Assembly: GCA_038229715.1 (NCBI GenBank)
Contig: JBBROD010000013.1
Location: forward strand, 8,090 to 72,089
DNA: 64,000 nt
Direction of reading: 5' to 3'
Source of the DNA: JANMES01 sp038229715
Lineage (GTDB): Bacteria > Planctomycetota > Phycisphaerae > Tepidisphaerales > Tepidisphaeraceae
A program made the position numbers and the translations under genes. The notes under the pieces are model-generated. The model was given only the letters and a program-made list of their open reading frames with translations. It was not told the origin of the DNA and did not search any database. Shown here in pieces: positions 1 through 8,687 of this stretch (position 1 is its first letter; every line of letters starts with the position of its first letter).

Positions 1-18
1 GAATCCCGCTCGACTCTC

Positions 19-273
19 ATGCATCCAACTGGTACCGGAGAGAACGTGACGTACACCGAAATACTTGAATTATTGCGTATTCATGCCAGCGACGAACGAT
101 TGCCGCCGGATCGTTCACCGCTGCAGCGTCACGACGAGAGATTTTCTACTACCGCGGAAGACGAACGGTCGCATCAACTGACGGCGAAGCTCGTTCGCTT
201 TGCGTATGACGAGAATGCACCCACTGCGTCTGAGCTCATCCATTCAATCCTCGCGGCTACGTCGGACCGGTAA
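19..273 (+). CDS. small hypothetical protein
   Basis: This 84-residue protein starts at the first ATG in the window and is rich in charged residues (Asp, Glu, Arg). It has no signal peptide or membrane segment. I recognise no family. The reading frame could extend left of the window edge, so the protein may be 5'-truncated. A 55-88 bp gap separates it from the debranching enzyme on the same strand. Its coding status rests only on its length and position. Confidence 0.4.
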   Translation: MHPTGTGENVTYTEILELLRIHASDERLPPDRSPLQRHDERFSTTAEDERSHQLTAKLVRFAYDENAPTASELIHSILAATSDR

Positions 274-361
274 AGAACCGGCAGTCCACTGAATCTATTC
301 CGACTGCTCGTGCATCTCATCATCAGGCATGGGACCGACATGGTCCTCACGAGGAGATGAC

Positions 362-2344
362 ATGAATTCGTCCTGGAATGATCAATTCGAATGGCTCGAA
401 ACCGACGGACTTGGCGGTTTTGCCAGTGGGACTGCCGGCGGTATTCGAACGCGCCGCTATCACGGGCTGCTGCTGACAGCTACAAATCCACCAACGGGTC
501 GATACATGCTTGTCAACGGGGTCGAAGTGCTCGTTACCACGTCGGCCGGGACGTTTGGTCTCAGCAGCCAGAGGTATGACGGGGAGGTCGTTTCGCCGGA
601 GGGATTTAAATACATCGAAGCATTCGACGTCGAGCCGTGGCCGACTTGGCGGTTCAAACTGCCTGACGGCACGGTGATCGAGCAGGAACTGTTTTTGCAG
701 AACGGCCAACCGATCACGGCGATGAGTTGGCGGCTGGTGAAATCGACCGGACCGGTCAAGTTGCACATTCGGCCGCTGCTGGCGGGGCGGGATTATCATG
801 CACTGCATCATGAGAATGCCGACTTCAACTTTACCGCCGACAAGCGCCCCGGCCAGGTGCAGTGGAAACCGTACCCGACGGTTCCGTCGATCACTGTGTA
901 CACCAACGGCCGATACGCACATGAGCCAACCTGGTATCGCAAGTTTTTCTATCAGGACGAATGGCTGCGAGGATTCGATGCGACCGAAGACCTTGCCGCG
1001 CCCGGCATATTTGAGTTCGATCCGAGCGTCGAGGAAGCGGTCATGATCTTCGCCGCCGAGGCCGCTGCTCCGTTGAACATGCGGATCGGATCGACGGCTG
1101 AGCGGATGGCGGAACTTCGCGACTCCGAGCTCAAACGCCGCAACGCCTTCGCGTCTCCGTTGCATCGGGCGGCCGATCAGTATGTCGTTCGGCGCGGCGA
1201 GGGAAAAACGATCATCGCCGGATACCCGTGGTTCGCCGACTGGGGCCGCGATACGTTCATCTCCCTGCGAGGGCTTTGCCTTGCGACCGATCGATTGGAA
1301 GACGCGCGCCAAATCCTGGTCGCATGGAGCAAGCATGTCAGTATCGGAATGTTGCCCAACCGATTCCCCGACAGCGGCGAGGAACCGGAGTTCAATTCGG
1401 TCGATGCGTCGCTCTGGTACGTCGTCGCTGTGTGCGAGTTCCTTCGGACTGCGGCGAATCAGCCGGTCCATGTTTCAGATTTCACACGCAAAGCGTTGCT
1501 CGGCGCGGTCGATCAAATCCTCAACGGCTACATGAACGGCACGCGGCACGGGATTCACATGGACAGCGACGGCCTGCTCCTCGCCGGCGAGCGCGGGCAG
1601 CAGTTGACCTGGATGGATGCCCGGGTCGGCGAGTTCGTCGTCACGCCCCGGATGGGCAAACCCGTCGAGGTGCAGGCGCTGTGGCTCAACGCGCTGCACC
1701 TTGCGTCGACCTACGACAGCAAGTGGCACGATATCGGCGAAAAAGGGGCGATGAGCTTCCGGGCAAAGTTCTGGAACGAGCAAGGACAATACCTTTACGA
1801 CGTGGTCGATCACGACCTGCAGCCCGGCCAATTGGATGCCTCCTTCCGTCCTAACCAGATTTACGCGATCGGTGGGCTGCCGCTGATGCTGATCGACAAG
1901 TACCAGGCGACGGCCGTCCTCGATCAGATCGAGAAGCGGCTTTTTACGCGATTGGGCCTGCGGTCACTAGCCTCGGATCAGCACGGGTATTGCCCGCAAT
2001 ACACCGGCGGGCCGGGGCAGCGCGACGGGGCGTACCATCAGGGAACGGTCTGGCCGTTTCTCATGGGGCCGTTCATTGAGGCATGGGTGCGAATCCGCGG
2101 CGACACGTCGGCCGCTAAACGTGAGGCCAGGCAGAAGTTCCTCGAGCCGCTGCTAAAGCACCTCAACGAGGCCGGTCTCGGTCACGTATCGGAGATCGCC
2201 GATGCAAGTGCCCCGCATATGCCGCGGGGATGTCCGTTCCAGGCGTGGTCGCTGGGTGAATTGCTGCGGATCGATCAGATCGTCTTGGCTGAACCCGCGA
2301 CGAATCTTGCCGCATCAAACCGGCATCCAACATTTGTTCACTGA
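362..2344 (+). CDS. amylo-alpha-1,6-glucosidase (glycogen debranching enzyme)
   Basis: A 660-residue cytoplasmic glycoside hydrolase predicted to remove alpha-1,6 branch stubs of glycogen. The N-terminal debranching-enzyme domain opens with EWLETDGLGGFASGT and the RTRRYHGLL motif. The C-terminal (alpha/alpha)6 domain carries YPWFADWGRDTF, a TWMDAR segment expected to hold a catalytic acid, and HQGTVWPFLMGPF near the end, in the usual order. An ATG at 329 is in frame. I chose the ATG at 362 because GAGGAG at 351-356 lies five bases upstream of it and the family normally begins just before this point. The gene stands alone; no other glycogen genes are seen nearby. Confidence 0.9.
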   Translation: MNSSWNDQFEWLETDGLGGFASGTAGGIRTRRYHGLLLTATNPPTGRYMLVNGVEVLVTTSAGTFGLSSQRYDGEVVSPEGFKYIEAFDVEPWPTWRFKLPDGTVIEQELFLQNGQPITAMSWRLVKSTGPVKLHIRPLLAGRDYHALHHENADFNFTADKRPGQVQWKPYPTVPSITVYTNGRYAHEPTWYRKFFYQDEWLRGFDATEDLAAPGIFEFDPSVEEAVMIFAAEAAAPLNMRIGSTAERMAELRDSELKRRNAFASPLHRAADQYVVRRGEGKTIIAGYPWFADWGRDTFISLRGLCLATDRLEDARQILVAWSKHVSIGMLPNRFPDSGEEPEFNSVDASLWYVVAVCEFLRTAANQPVHVSDFTRKALLGAVDQILNGYMNGTRHGIHMDSDGLLLAGERGQQLTWMDARVGEFVVTPRMGKPVEVQALWLNALHLASTYDSKWHDIGEKGAMSFRAKFWNEQGQYLYDVVDHDLQPGQLDASFRPNQIYAIGGLPLMLIDKYQATAVLDQIEKRLFTRLGLRSLASDQHGYCPQYTGGPGQRDGAYHQGTVWPFLMGPFIEAWVRIRGDTSAAKREARQKFLEPLLKHLNEAGLGHVSEIADASAPHMPRGCPFQAWSLGELLRIDQIVLAEPATNLAASNRHPTFVH

Positions 2345-2389
2345 ATCGGCGGCCGGTTTTAGGAATAGTCCACTCTGGAGTAAATTGTT

Positions 2390-2842
2390 ATGATGCACAA
2401 ATCACTTTCGCTTTTTGTTCTACTTCTCGCGTCAACCGCATTTGCGGGTGAGGCGGAACACCAACACGTCGACAAACAGCGCCTGGCGATTCAGGGGTAT
2501 GACCCGGTCTCGTACTTCGATGCCGCACCCGCGGTGGGCCAGGCGGGGTTGACCGTAGATCATCTCGGCGCGGTCTATCGCTTCGCCAACGACGCCAACC
2601 GTAAGAAATTCCTGGCCGACCCGACGCACTTTGCCCCTGCCTACGGCGGGTGGTGCGCCACCGCGATGGCCGAAGGATCGAAAGTCGACATCGACCCGTC
2701 CAGTTACAAGATCACCGACGGTCGGCTGTTCCTTTTTTATAAGGGGTTCTTCGGCGACGCCCGCAAGAAATGGGTAAAAGACGAAGCCAACTACACCCCC
2801 AAAGCCGACACAGAATGGAAGAAGCTGGCGGGCACTAAGTAA
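2390..2842 (+). CDS. exported YHS-domain protein
   Basis: A 150-residue protein with a clear signal peptide (hydrophobic residues 4-17, likely cleavage after AFA). The mature part matches small YHS proteins: AIQGYDPVSYF near residue 33, then YRFANDANRKKFLADP and YGGWCATAMAEG. YHS domains are thought to bind metal or heme; the single Cys in GGWC is the only cysteine in the mature part. GGAG at 2377-2380 precedes the ATG by nine bases. It heads a run of four co-oriented genes (YHS, aquaporin, GMC oxidoreductase, VOC) and may be a periplasmic metal-handling accessory to them. That role is inference. Confidence 0.8.
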   Translation: MMHKSLSLFVLLLASTAFAGEAEHQHVDKQRLAIQGYDPVSYFDAAPAVGQAGLTVDHLGAVYRFANDANRKKFLADPTHFAPAYGGWCATAMAEGSKVDIDPSSYKITDGRLFLFYKGFFGDARKKWVKDEANYTPKADTEWKKLAGTK

Positions 2843-2877
2843 TAGGCGCTGTCACGCCACCTAACGATGCAGGCGTA

Positions 2878-3696
2878 TTGCCGGCGACCGAGCGTCAGAC
2901 CCATAGGCATAGCACTGTGACACTTGCGAAACTATCCGTCTACGCGATCGAAGGCGCCCTCCTCGGGGTTTTCATGATCTCCGCCTGTTTCTTCACGGCC
3001 GTCCTGCAGTATTCGGGCAGCCCGGTGAGGAATGCCATCGCTTCAGACCTGGTCCGGCGGGCGCTGATTGGCGTGGCGATGGGATTGACCGCGATCTGTC
3101 TGATTTACTCCCCATGGGGCAAGCGATCGGGCGCGCACATGAACCCGGCGCTGACGCTAGGCTTCCTCCGGCTCGGTCGGATCGCCCCGCGGGATGCGGC
3201 ATTTTACATCGCCAGCCAGTTTATCGGCGCTTCGGTCGGCGTGGCGTTGGTATCGCTCGTTCTGCAGGCGTGGGTGAACGACCCGAGCGTGAACTACATT
3301 GTCACCGCTCCTGGAAAGCCCGGGCCGCTGGTGGCGTGGATCGCGGAATTCTCGATCGCATTTTTGATGCTGACGATGGTCCTCGTCACAAACCGCCGGC
3401 CTCGGCTGCAGAAGTTTACAGGGTATTTCGCGGGGTGCCTTGTTGCCTTGTACATCACCGTTGAAGCGCCGCTTAGCGGCATGAGCATGAATCCGGCCCG
3501 CAGTTTTGGAAGCGCTTTGAACGCCAATCTCTGGACCTTTTACTGGGTGTATCTCACCGCGCCGGTGGCGGGAATGCTTGTCGCGATTGAAGCGTCGCGC
3601 TTGTATTGCGCATCGTTGCGTCAGCTCTGCGGAAAGCTTACGCACTCACACACTCATCACTGTTTTATCAAATGCGATTGCCTACAGGAGCATTAA
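2878..3696 (+). CDS. MIP-family channel (aquaporin/glycerol facilitator)
   Basis: A 272-residue membrane channel with six predicted helices and the two half-helix NPA signatures of the family: HMNPALTLG (about residue 88) and MNPARSFGSAL (about residue 204). Members move water or small neutral solutes across the inner membrane. The usual length is 230-280 residues. The start is uncertain: TTG at 2878 keeps the full N-terminus and GTG at 2917 is an alternative. The C-terminal tail after the last helix is unusual, with a His/Cys-rich stretch (HSHTHHCFIKCDC) that could bind metal. The stop codon abuts the ATG of the next gene at 3697, so the two are probably co-translated. Confidence 0.87.
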   Translation: MPATERQTHRHSTVTLAKLSVYAIEGALLGVFMISACFFTAVLQYSGSPVRNAIASDLVRRALIGVAMGLTAICLIYSPWGKRSGAHMNPALTLGFLRLGRIAPRDAAFYIASQFIGASVGVALVSLVLQAWVNDPSVNYIVTAPGKPGPLVAWIAEFSIAFLMLTMVLVTNRRPRLQKFTGYFAGCLVALYITVEAPLSGMSMNPARSFGSALNANLWTFYWVYLTAPVAGMLVAIEASRLYCASLRQLCGKLTHSHTHHCFIKCDCLQEH

Positions 3697-5244
3697 ATGA
3701 GCCTCGATAACGACTACGACGTAATCATCATTGGCACTGGCGCCGGCGGCGGGACGCTTGCGTACCGGCTCGCCAGCAGCGGGAAGAAAATCCTGCTCCT
3801 GGAACGCGGCGAGTACGTCAAGCGTGAGGCCGACAATTGGTCAACCCGGGCGGTAAACGTCGACGCCAAATACAACACCCGGGAGCAGTGGTTCGACAAG
3901 GACAACAAGCCGCTTCATCCGCACACGAACTACTACGTGGGTGGGAACACCAAATTCTACGGCGCGGCGCTTTTCCGGTTTCGTCGAGAAGACTTCGGCG
4001 TGCTCCAACACGCGGGCGGTGTTTCACCAGCCTGGCCGATCACTTACGACGAGCTTGAGCCGTACTACATGGAGTCGGAAAACCTCTATCAAGTGCATGG
4101 CACTCGAGGAGAAGACCCGACCGAACCCACCGCCAGCGGTGAATACCCCTGGCCGGCGGTGAGTCACGAACCGCGGATGCAGAAACTTCACGACGATTTA
4201 GCCAAGCTCGGTCACAAGCCGTTCCACACGCCGCTGGGTGTTCGGCTGAACGAGAAGAACCCGCAGACCAGCCCCTGCATCCGCTGCTCGACCTGCGACG
4301 GCCATCCCTGCCTTGTGAATGCCAAGTGCGACGCCCAGACGATCTGTGTCGACCCGGCGCTCGAGCATTCCAACGTTTCGCTCCTCACCGGCGCTTTTGT
4401 CACTCGATTGGAAACCAACTCCACCGGGCGGCAGGTAACGACTGTTCACGCAGACGTTAATGGGGAGAAACGAACATTCAGCGGCAAGATCATCGTCTGC
4501 TCCGCCGGGGCGATTAACTCCGCGGCGCTGTTGCTGCGATCCGCCAGCGATAAGCACCCGCGCGGCTTGGCGAATGGGTCCGACGTTGTCGGCCGACACT
4601 ACATGGGTCATATTAACTCGGTGCTTTTGGCGATAAGCACGAAGCCGAATCCGACGATATTTCAAAAAACGCTCAGCTTGAATGATTTCTATCTCAGAAG
4701 CCCGGACTGGGAATATCCGCTCGGCCACATCAGCTTCGTCGGTAAGCTCGATGCGGTCTCGCTCTCGGCAGGCGCCCCCGCGATCGCGCCGGGATTCACG
4801 CTGGAACTAATGGCCAAGCACTCGCTGGACTTTTGGCTCACCAGCGAAGACCTGCCCGATCCGAATAATCGCGTCACACTTAATCGCGACGGCCAGATCA
4901 CCCTCAGCTACACCAACAATAATGAAGAAGGCCATAAGCGACTCATCGCCAAGCTCAAATACATTCTCGAGCACCTCGAGCCGGGCATGCATCTGATCCC
5001 GCGGAATCTGTTCGTCGGCCAGCGCATTCCGCTCGCCGGCGTGGCGCACCAGAACGGAACTATCCGTTTCGGCGATGATCCTAAGACCAGCGCGCTCGAT
5101 CGCAACTGCAAGGCCCACGATGTCGACAATCTTTACGTCGTCGACGGCAGCTTTTTCTGTAGCAGCGGCGCGGTGAACCCCGCGCTCACTATCATCGCCA
5201 ACGCCCTCCGTGTCGGCGACCGAATTCTGGAGGCGCTAGCGTGA
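3697..5244 (+). CDS. GMC-family FAD-dependent oxidoreductase
   Basis: A 515-residue flavoprotein of the glucose-methanol-choline family, which oxidises alcohols or sugars. The N-terminal dinucleotide fold has IIIGTGAGGGTLAYRLA followed by LLLERG. The C-terminal GMC domain ends with HDVDNLYVVDGSFF and the conserved AVNPALTIIANALRV, which holds the active-site Asn; the preceding HQNGT supplies the usual active-site His. A cysteine cluster lies between residues about 190 and 210 (CIRCSTCDGHPC, then two more Cys) and resembles a metal or Fe-S site seen in some dehydrogenase branches. CAGGAG at 3685-3690 is the ribosome site. It has no signal peptide. Confidence 0.88.
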   Translation: MSLDNDYDVIIIGTGAGGGTLAYRLASSGKKILLLERGEYVKREADNWSTRAVNVDAKYNTREQWFDKDNKPLHPHTNYYVGGNTKFYGAALFRFRREDFGVLQHAGGVSPAWPITYDELEPYYMESENLYQVHGTRGEDPTEPTASGEYPWPAVSHEPRMQKLHDDLAKLGHKPFHTPLGVRLNEKNPQTSPCIRCSTCDGHPCLVNAKCDAQTICVDPALEHSNVSLLTGAFVTRLETNSTGRQVTTVHADVNGEKRTFSGKIIVCSAGAINSAALLLRSASDKHPRGLANGSDVVGRHYMGHINSVLLAISTKPNPTIFQKTLSLNDFYLRSPDWEYPLGHISFVGKLDAVSLSAGAPAIAPGFTLELMAKHSLDFWLTSEDLPDPNNRVTLNRDGQITLSYTNNNEEGHKRLIAKLKYILEHLEPGMHLIPRNLFVGQRIPLAGVAHQNGTIRFGDDPKTSALDRNCKAHDVDNLYVVDGSFFCSSGAVNPALTIIANALRVGDRILEALA

Positions 5245-6227
5245 ATAAGATACGGACTGTTGTGTTTCTTGTGCTGGCGATGGGCTTGAACGCTCTGGCT
5301 CAATCGACCCGGCCGGCGGTGTCGGCGGTCACGAAGATCGGGATCGTCGTCGAAGATATGGATCGGTCGCTTGCGTTTTACACCGGCGTGCTCGATTTCA
5401 AGAAAACGTCCGACGAAGAAGTCGCCGGCGAACGTTACGAGCAACTGAACGGAGTATTCGGCCTGCGGTGCAGAATCGTCGGGCTATCGCTCGGAAGTGA
5501 GACGATCGAACTGACCGAGTACCTCACGCCCCGAGGGCGGGTTGTGCCGCGCGATAGTCGCAGCAATGACCGGTGGTTTCAGCACATCGCGATCGTCACC
5601 ACCGACATGGATCGCGCTTACGCCCGCCTGCGCGAACGTAAGGTACATTTTGCCAGCACCGGCCCGCAGACGTTGCCACAATGGAACAAAGGCGCTGCCG
5701 GAATCCGCGCGTTCTATTTTCGCGATCCCGACGATCATGTGCTTGAAGTAATCTATTTTCCTGCCGGCAAAGGCGATCCGCGATGGCAGGAGAAGCAAGC
5801 ACTCTTTCCCGGCGTTGATCACACGGCCGTCGTCGTAGAGGACACCGACAAAAGCCTGGCGTTTTATCGCGACATCCTGGGTTTCCGAATCGCCGGCGGA
5901 AGCGAAAACTACGGTTCGGAGCAGGAACATCTGAACAACGTGCAAGGCGCTCGTCTGCGGATCACCACCATGAAAGCCCCGGACGGGCCGGGTGTGGAAT
6001 TCCTGCAATATCTTGCCCCCAAGGACGGCAAACCTTATCCGGCCGACGCGAAAGCCAATGATCTTTTTTCCTGGCAAACCACCGTCGGCACTGCTGACAG
6101 TGCGGGATTGCTCAAGGACCTTGGCGATCGTGGATACAAACTCGTTTCCACGGCGCCCTCAGAAACCGAATTCATCGTCCGCGATCCGGACGGGCACGCA
6201 GTGCATGTCGTACGACAATTGAAATAA
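5241..6227 (+). CDS. exported two-domain VOC (glyoxalase/dioxygenase fold) protein
   Basis: A 328-residue protein with a signal peptide (residues 1-20, ending ALA) and two tandem VOC domains. Each begins with the typical strand-helix pair: KIGIVVEDMDRSLAFYTGVL near residue 32, and HTAVVVEDTDKSLAFYRDIL near residue 193. Each ends with a DPDxHxxxV metal-site strand (RDPDDHVLEV and RDPDGHAVHV). VOC domains bind divalent metal and act on varied substrates, so the exact reaction is unknown. The GTG start overlaps the stop of the GMC oxidoreductase by four bases, which indicates translational coupling and a shared substrate pathway. Confidence 0.85.
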   Translation: MNKIRTVVFLVLAMGLNALAQSTRPAVSAVTKIGIVVEDMDRSLAFYTGVLDFKKTSDEEVAGERYEQLNGVFGLRCRIVGLSLGSETIELTEYLTPRGRVVPRDSRSNDRWFQHIAIVTTDMDRAYARLRERKVHFASTGPQTLPQWNKGAAGIRAFYFRDPDDHVLEVIYFPAGKGDPRWQEKQALFPGVDHTAVVVEDTDKSLAFYRDILGFRIAGGSENYGSEQEHLNNVQGARLRITTMKAPDGPGVEFLQYLAPKDGKPYPADAKANDLFSWQTTVGTADSAGLLKDLGDRGYKLVSTAPSETEFIVRDPDGHAVHVVRQLK

Positions 6228-6270
6228 CCTTCAGTACCAAATCCGATTATTTGTCGAACGACGATCGCCA

Positions 6271-6678
6271 TTGCGTAAGACTCTCATCCGTGTGGGATGC
6301 TGCATGGGCTCAATCAGCCGTGCCACATTGCATCGGCTGGCGGCCTATCGCTGGACGGTAAATGTTTGGGAGATGGAGGACATTCTGGAGCGTGCGACTA
6401 TTCAGAGTAACGACGTGGTGACTCTTTTATTCGGGGGCGAACTCGGACTGGAAACGGTCGAGCGAAACCACTTTAGCGCTGTGTTAAGCCAATCCAATTG
6501 CGATATCCAAAGTCCAGCTGCCGCTTCCCAAGTCCAAGGCATGCACCCCAATACGCTGCATGGCAGGCTTAAAAACTGGGCTTGTGGCGAGATTTCCACA
6601 TATCACCTCAATAGCGTTCCACAAAAAGTCGTAGGCCCGCCAAGTCTCATGTCGGGGCAATCGCATTTTCCGTGTTAA
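6271..6678 (+). pseudogene. remnant of a FhlA/NtrC-type sigma-54-dependent activator (C-terminus)
   Basis: The 135-codon frame encodes a worn copy of the end of a sigma-54 activator. LHRLAAYRWTVNVWEMEDIL aligns with the end of the AAA+ domain, normally LxxYxWPGNVRELENV. Further on, LETVERNHFSAVL and GMHPNTLHGRLKNWA match the Fis-type DNA-binding helix-turn-helix (normally LGxHPNTLRSRMKKLGI). Key positions are lost (GNVREL has become VNVWEM, LG has become QG), and the ATP-binding part and effector domain are absent. I read it as a decayed gene, not a functional small regulator. The alignment is from memory of the family. Confidence 0.62.
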
Positions 6679-6775
6679 CGTTTCGGTAAATTCGACAAAA
6701 ATCACCAGCCATGAATTTCCGGGAATAAAATTCTTTCGGAATAAGACTGGTACGACTATCGCTTTGGTGTTTCGT

Positions 6776-7036
6776 ATGCTGCGAATCACCAACCCCAATC
6801 TCGACTTTACGACGACTCAAACGTTCGGAGGTAAATTCCTCGAGCCGTGGATAGGTACTGCGCGGTCGGCGAACCATGCGGATCGGGATAATGGGCCGGT
6901 TTCACGGGACCTTTCAGCGGTGAAGTATGTCTGCCCGGAAGGGTTGGGATTACTCCACCAGTGGACCGATGAAGGCGTGTCATTCCTCGCTTGCTCGAAC
7001 TTAATCGCACAAATGTTGCATTTGGAGACTCAATGA
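6776..7036 (+). CDS. STAS-like small protein upstream of an ECF sigma factor
   Basis: An 86-residue protein that fits a short STAS-like family often found beside sigma factors. It has an initial MLRIT strand, GKFLEPWIGTA (family pattern GxLxGPWV), DLSAVKYVCPEGLGLLHQW (pattern DLSxVxFVDAxGxxLL) and GVSFLAC near the end. STAS proteins act as anti-anti-sigma switches or partner-binding modules. The Ser/Thr expected for phosphorylation is not evident. The stop overlaps the sigma factor start as ATGA (7033-7036), so the two are coupled. The start at 6776 has no clear ribosome site, and TTG at 6764 is possible. Some erosion cannot be excluded, since its upstream neighbour is decayed. Confidence 0.5.
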   Translation: MLRITNPNLDFTTTQTFGGKFLEPWIGTARSANHADRDNGPVSRDLSAVKYVCPEGLGLLHQWTDEGVSFLACSNLIAQMLHLETQ

Positions 7037-7689
7037 GCGCCCTGTCCACACCATCTCCCGCGATCGGTCCTTCGGCCGCTGCGGCGATGAGTCTTGTCGA
7101 GCGCATTCGCGGCGGCGAGAATGCGGCATGGGAAGAGTTCGTTCGTGAGAACGTCCCCCGCATGCTTGCTGTCGCTCGGCGACTCCTGCGTTGCGAAGAA
7201 GATGCCGCCGACGCCATTCAGGAGGCGTTTGTATCGGCATATAAGTCGATGGGCGAATTTGAATCGCGTTCCCAACTTTGCACTTGGATTCATCGCATCG
7301 TCGTCAACGCCTGTCTGATGCATCTCCGCAAACACAAACGCACAGGACAGCGCCAGCCGCTGTCGAGCTTTGACGAGCGCGCCCGTCACAGTCAGCTCTG
7401 GCACCGATCGACGAACGACCCGTCGGAAGACGCCGAGCGATCGGACTTGCGGCAAACCGTGCGACTTTGTATCGATCAGCTCCCCGAGCCGTACCGCAGC
7501 ACGCTGATGCTGCGCGACATAGAGCAGTTCAATACCGAAGCGACGGCTGACCTCATGGATTGCTCGGTTGAATGCGTTAAAAGTCGGCTGCACCGCGCCC
7601 GCAGCGCCTTGCGGACTCTTCTGGAACCGTTATATGTACAGGGGACTTCACCTTCATCACGAAAGAGCGTTTCAAATGGTGCTGTGTAA
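7033..7689 (+). CDS. ECF-type RNA polymerase sigma factor
   Basis: A 218-residue sigma-70 family protein. Region 2 is at residues about 20-95, with EEDAADAIQEAFVSAYKSMG and the RSQLCTWIHRIVVNACL segment that contacts the -10 element. Region 4 is at about 140-195, with IDQLPEPYRSTLMLRD and a helix-turn-helix ending ECVKSRLHRARSALR. The in-frame upstream codon at 6991 is less likely than ATG 7033, which overlaps the STAS-like gene. No zinc-finger anti-sigma gene follows; the next gene (DoxX) overlaps its end by 14 bases. Control may instead come through the STAS-like neighbour. Confidence 0.9.
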   Translation: MSALSTPSPAIGPSAAAAMSLVERIRGGENAAWEEFVRENVPRMLAVARRLLRCEEDAADAIQEAFVSAYKSMGEFESRSQLCTWIHRIVVNACLMHLRKHKRTGQRQPLSSFDERARHSQLWHRSTNDPSEDAERSDLRQTVRLCIDQLPEPYRSTLMLRDIEQFNTEATADLMDCSVECVKSRLHRARSALRTLLEPLYVQGTSPSSRKSVSNGAV

Positions 7690-8101
7690 GAGCCACCGAA
7701 TCATCAGTTGGGTGCTGCAGGTGGTTGTCGCTGTGATCCTGTTTCAAACCCTGTTCTTCAAGTTCGCCGGAGCCGAGGAGAGCAAGTATATCTTCAGCGA
7801 ATTGGGGATGGAGCCGTGGGGCCGAATAGGATCGGGTGTAGTGGAGTTGATCGCGGTACTACTGTTGCTCTACCCGCGCACGACGACGCTGGGGGCGATT
7901 CTGTCGTTAGGCGTCATCAGCGGCGCAATCATTGGACATCTGACCAAGCTGGGCATCGTCGTCAAGGACGATGGCGGCCTTCTGTTCATTCTCGCGGTGG
8001 TTGTGTTTGTGGGGAGCGCGGCGATTCTGGTCATCCGACGCACGCAAATTCCCATCGTCGGCGCTCGATTCGTGTCGCGGCAAGCCGTCAGACAAGGGTA
8101 A
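7676..8101 (+). CDS. DoxX-family membrane protein
   Basis: A 141-residue inner-membrane protein with four predicted helices. It fits the DoxX/DoxD-like pattern: first helix containing VVVAVILFQTLFFKFAGAEE, then a Glu in the second helix (VVELIAVLLLLYPR), LGAILSLGVISGAIIGHL, and a last helix LFILAVVVFVGSAAILVIRR. DoxX proteins are quinone-linked or stress-associated membrane proteins of mostly unknown activity. Translation probably starts at ATG 7676, inside the end of the sigma factor gene, which places it in the same transcript. Confidence 0.75.
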   Translation: MVLCKSHRIISWVLQVVVAVILFQTLFFKFAGAEESKYIFSELGMEPWGRIGSGVVELIAVLLLLYPRTTTLGAILSLGVISGAIIGHLTKLGIVVKDDGGLLFILAVVVFVGSAAILVIRRTQIPIVGARFVSRQAVRQG

Positions 8102-8136
8102 ACCGCGCCCAAGCGTTCATTTTCATCGGAGACTTC

Positions 8137-8685
8137 ATGCAACATATCGAATCTGCCTGTCCTTCGAGGATTTCCCCGGGCGTGCATAGTGCCTGCGAGC
8201 CAATGATCGCGCTACTTGAAGAACTCGCGAGCGTGGTTGCTGAATTGAACGACGCGCAATACTTGCAAAAGCCCGTCGGCGTGATCGAAAGCAGCGTCGG
8301 CGGGCATGTAAGGCACTGCCTTGACCATGTCCGCTCGCTGCTCGACGCGGTTGCCGCCGGGAAAATTAATTACGATCACCGCCAGCGAGGCACTGCCATC
8401 GAAACCTCCCGTGTCGCAGTGGCCGAAGCAATCGATCGGTTGATCGATGAATTGCGCACACTACCCGGGGACGAGTTCGACAGCCCGCTTGCGATGCGCG
8501 TGCTGGTGGCGAGCAATCAGCCGGAATTACTCGTCAAAACCACCATCGGTCGCGAGATAGCCTACGTTCTGGCGCACACGGTTCATCACAATGCTCTCAT
8601 CAGCGCGATGGTGAAGACCCTCGGCGGCAAGTTGCCTGTAGAATTTGGATACGCTCCGTCGACGATCAACAGCCGGGGACGCTAG
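8137..8685 (+). CDS. DinB-superfamily protein
   Basis: A 182-residue protein predicted to be a four-helix bundle of the DinB/YfiT type. The metal-binding histidines are visible in GGHVRHCLDHVRSLL (about residue 50) and in YVLAHTVHHNALI (about residue 150). Family members are metal-dependent thiol transferases or hydrolases. GGAG eight bases before ATG 8137 sets the start; the open frame extends further upstream, but only over the DoxX gene. It lies between DoxX and the NRDE gene on the same strand, two bases from the latter. Confidence 0.75.
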   Translation: MQHIESACPSRISPGVHSACEPMIALLEELASVVAELNDAQYLQKPVGVIESSVGGHVRHCLDHVRSLLDAVAAGKINYDHRQRGTAIETSRVAVAEAIDRLIDELRTLPGDEFDSPLAMRVLVASNQPELLVKTTIGREIAYVLAHTVHHNALISAMVKTLGGKLPVEFGYAPSTINSRGR

Positions 8686-8687
8686 TC

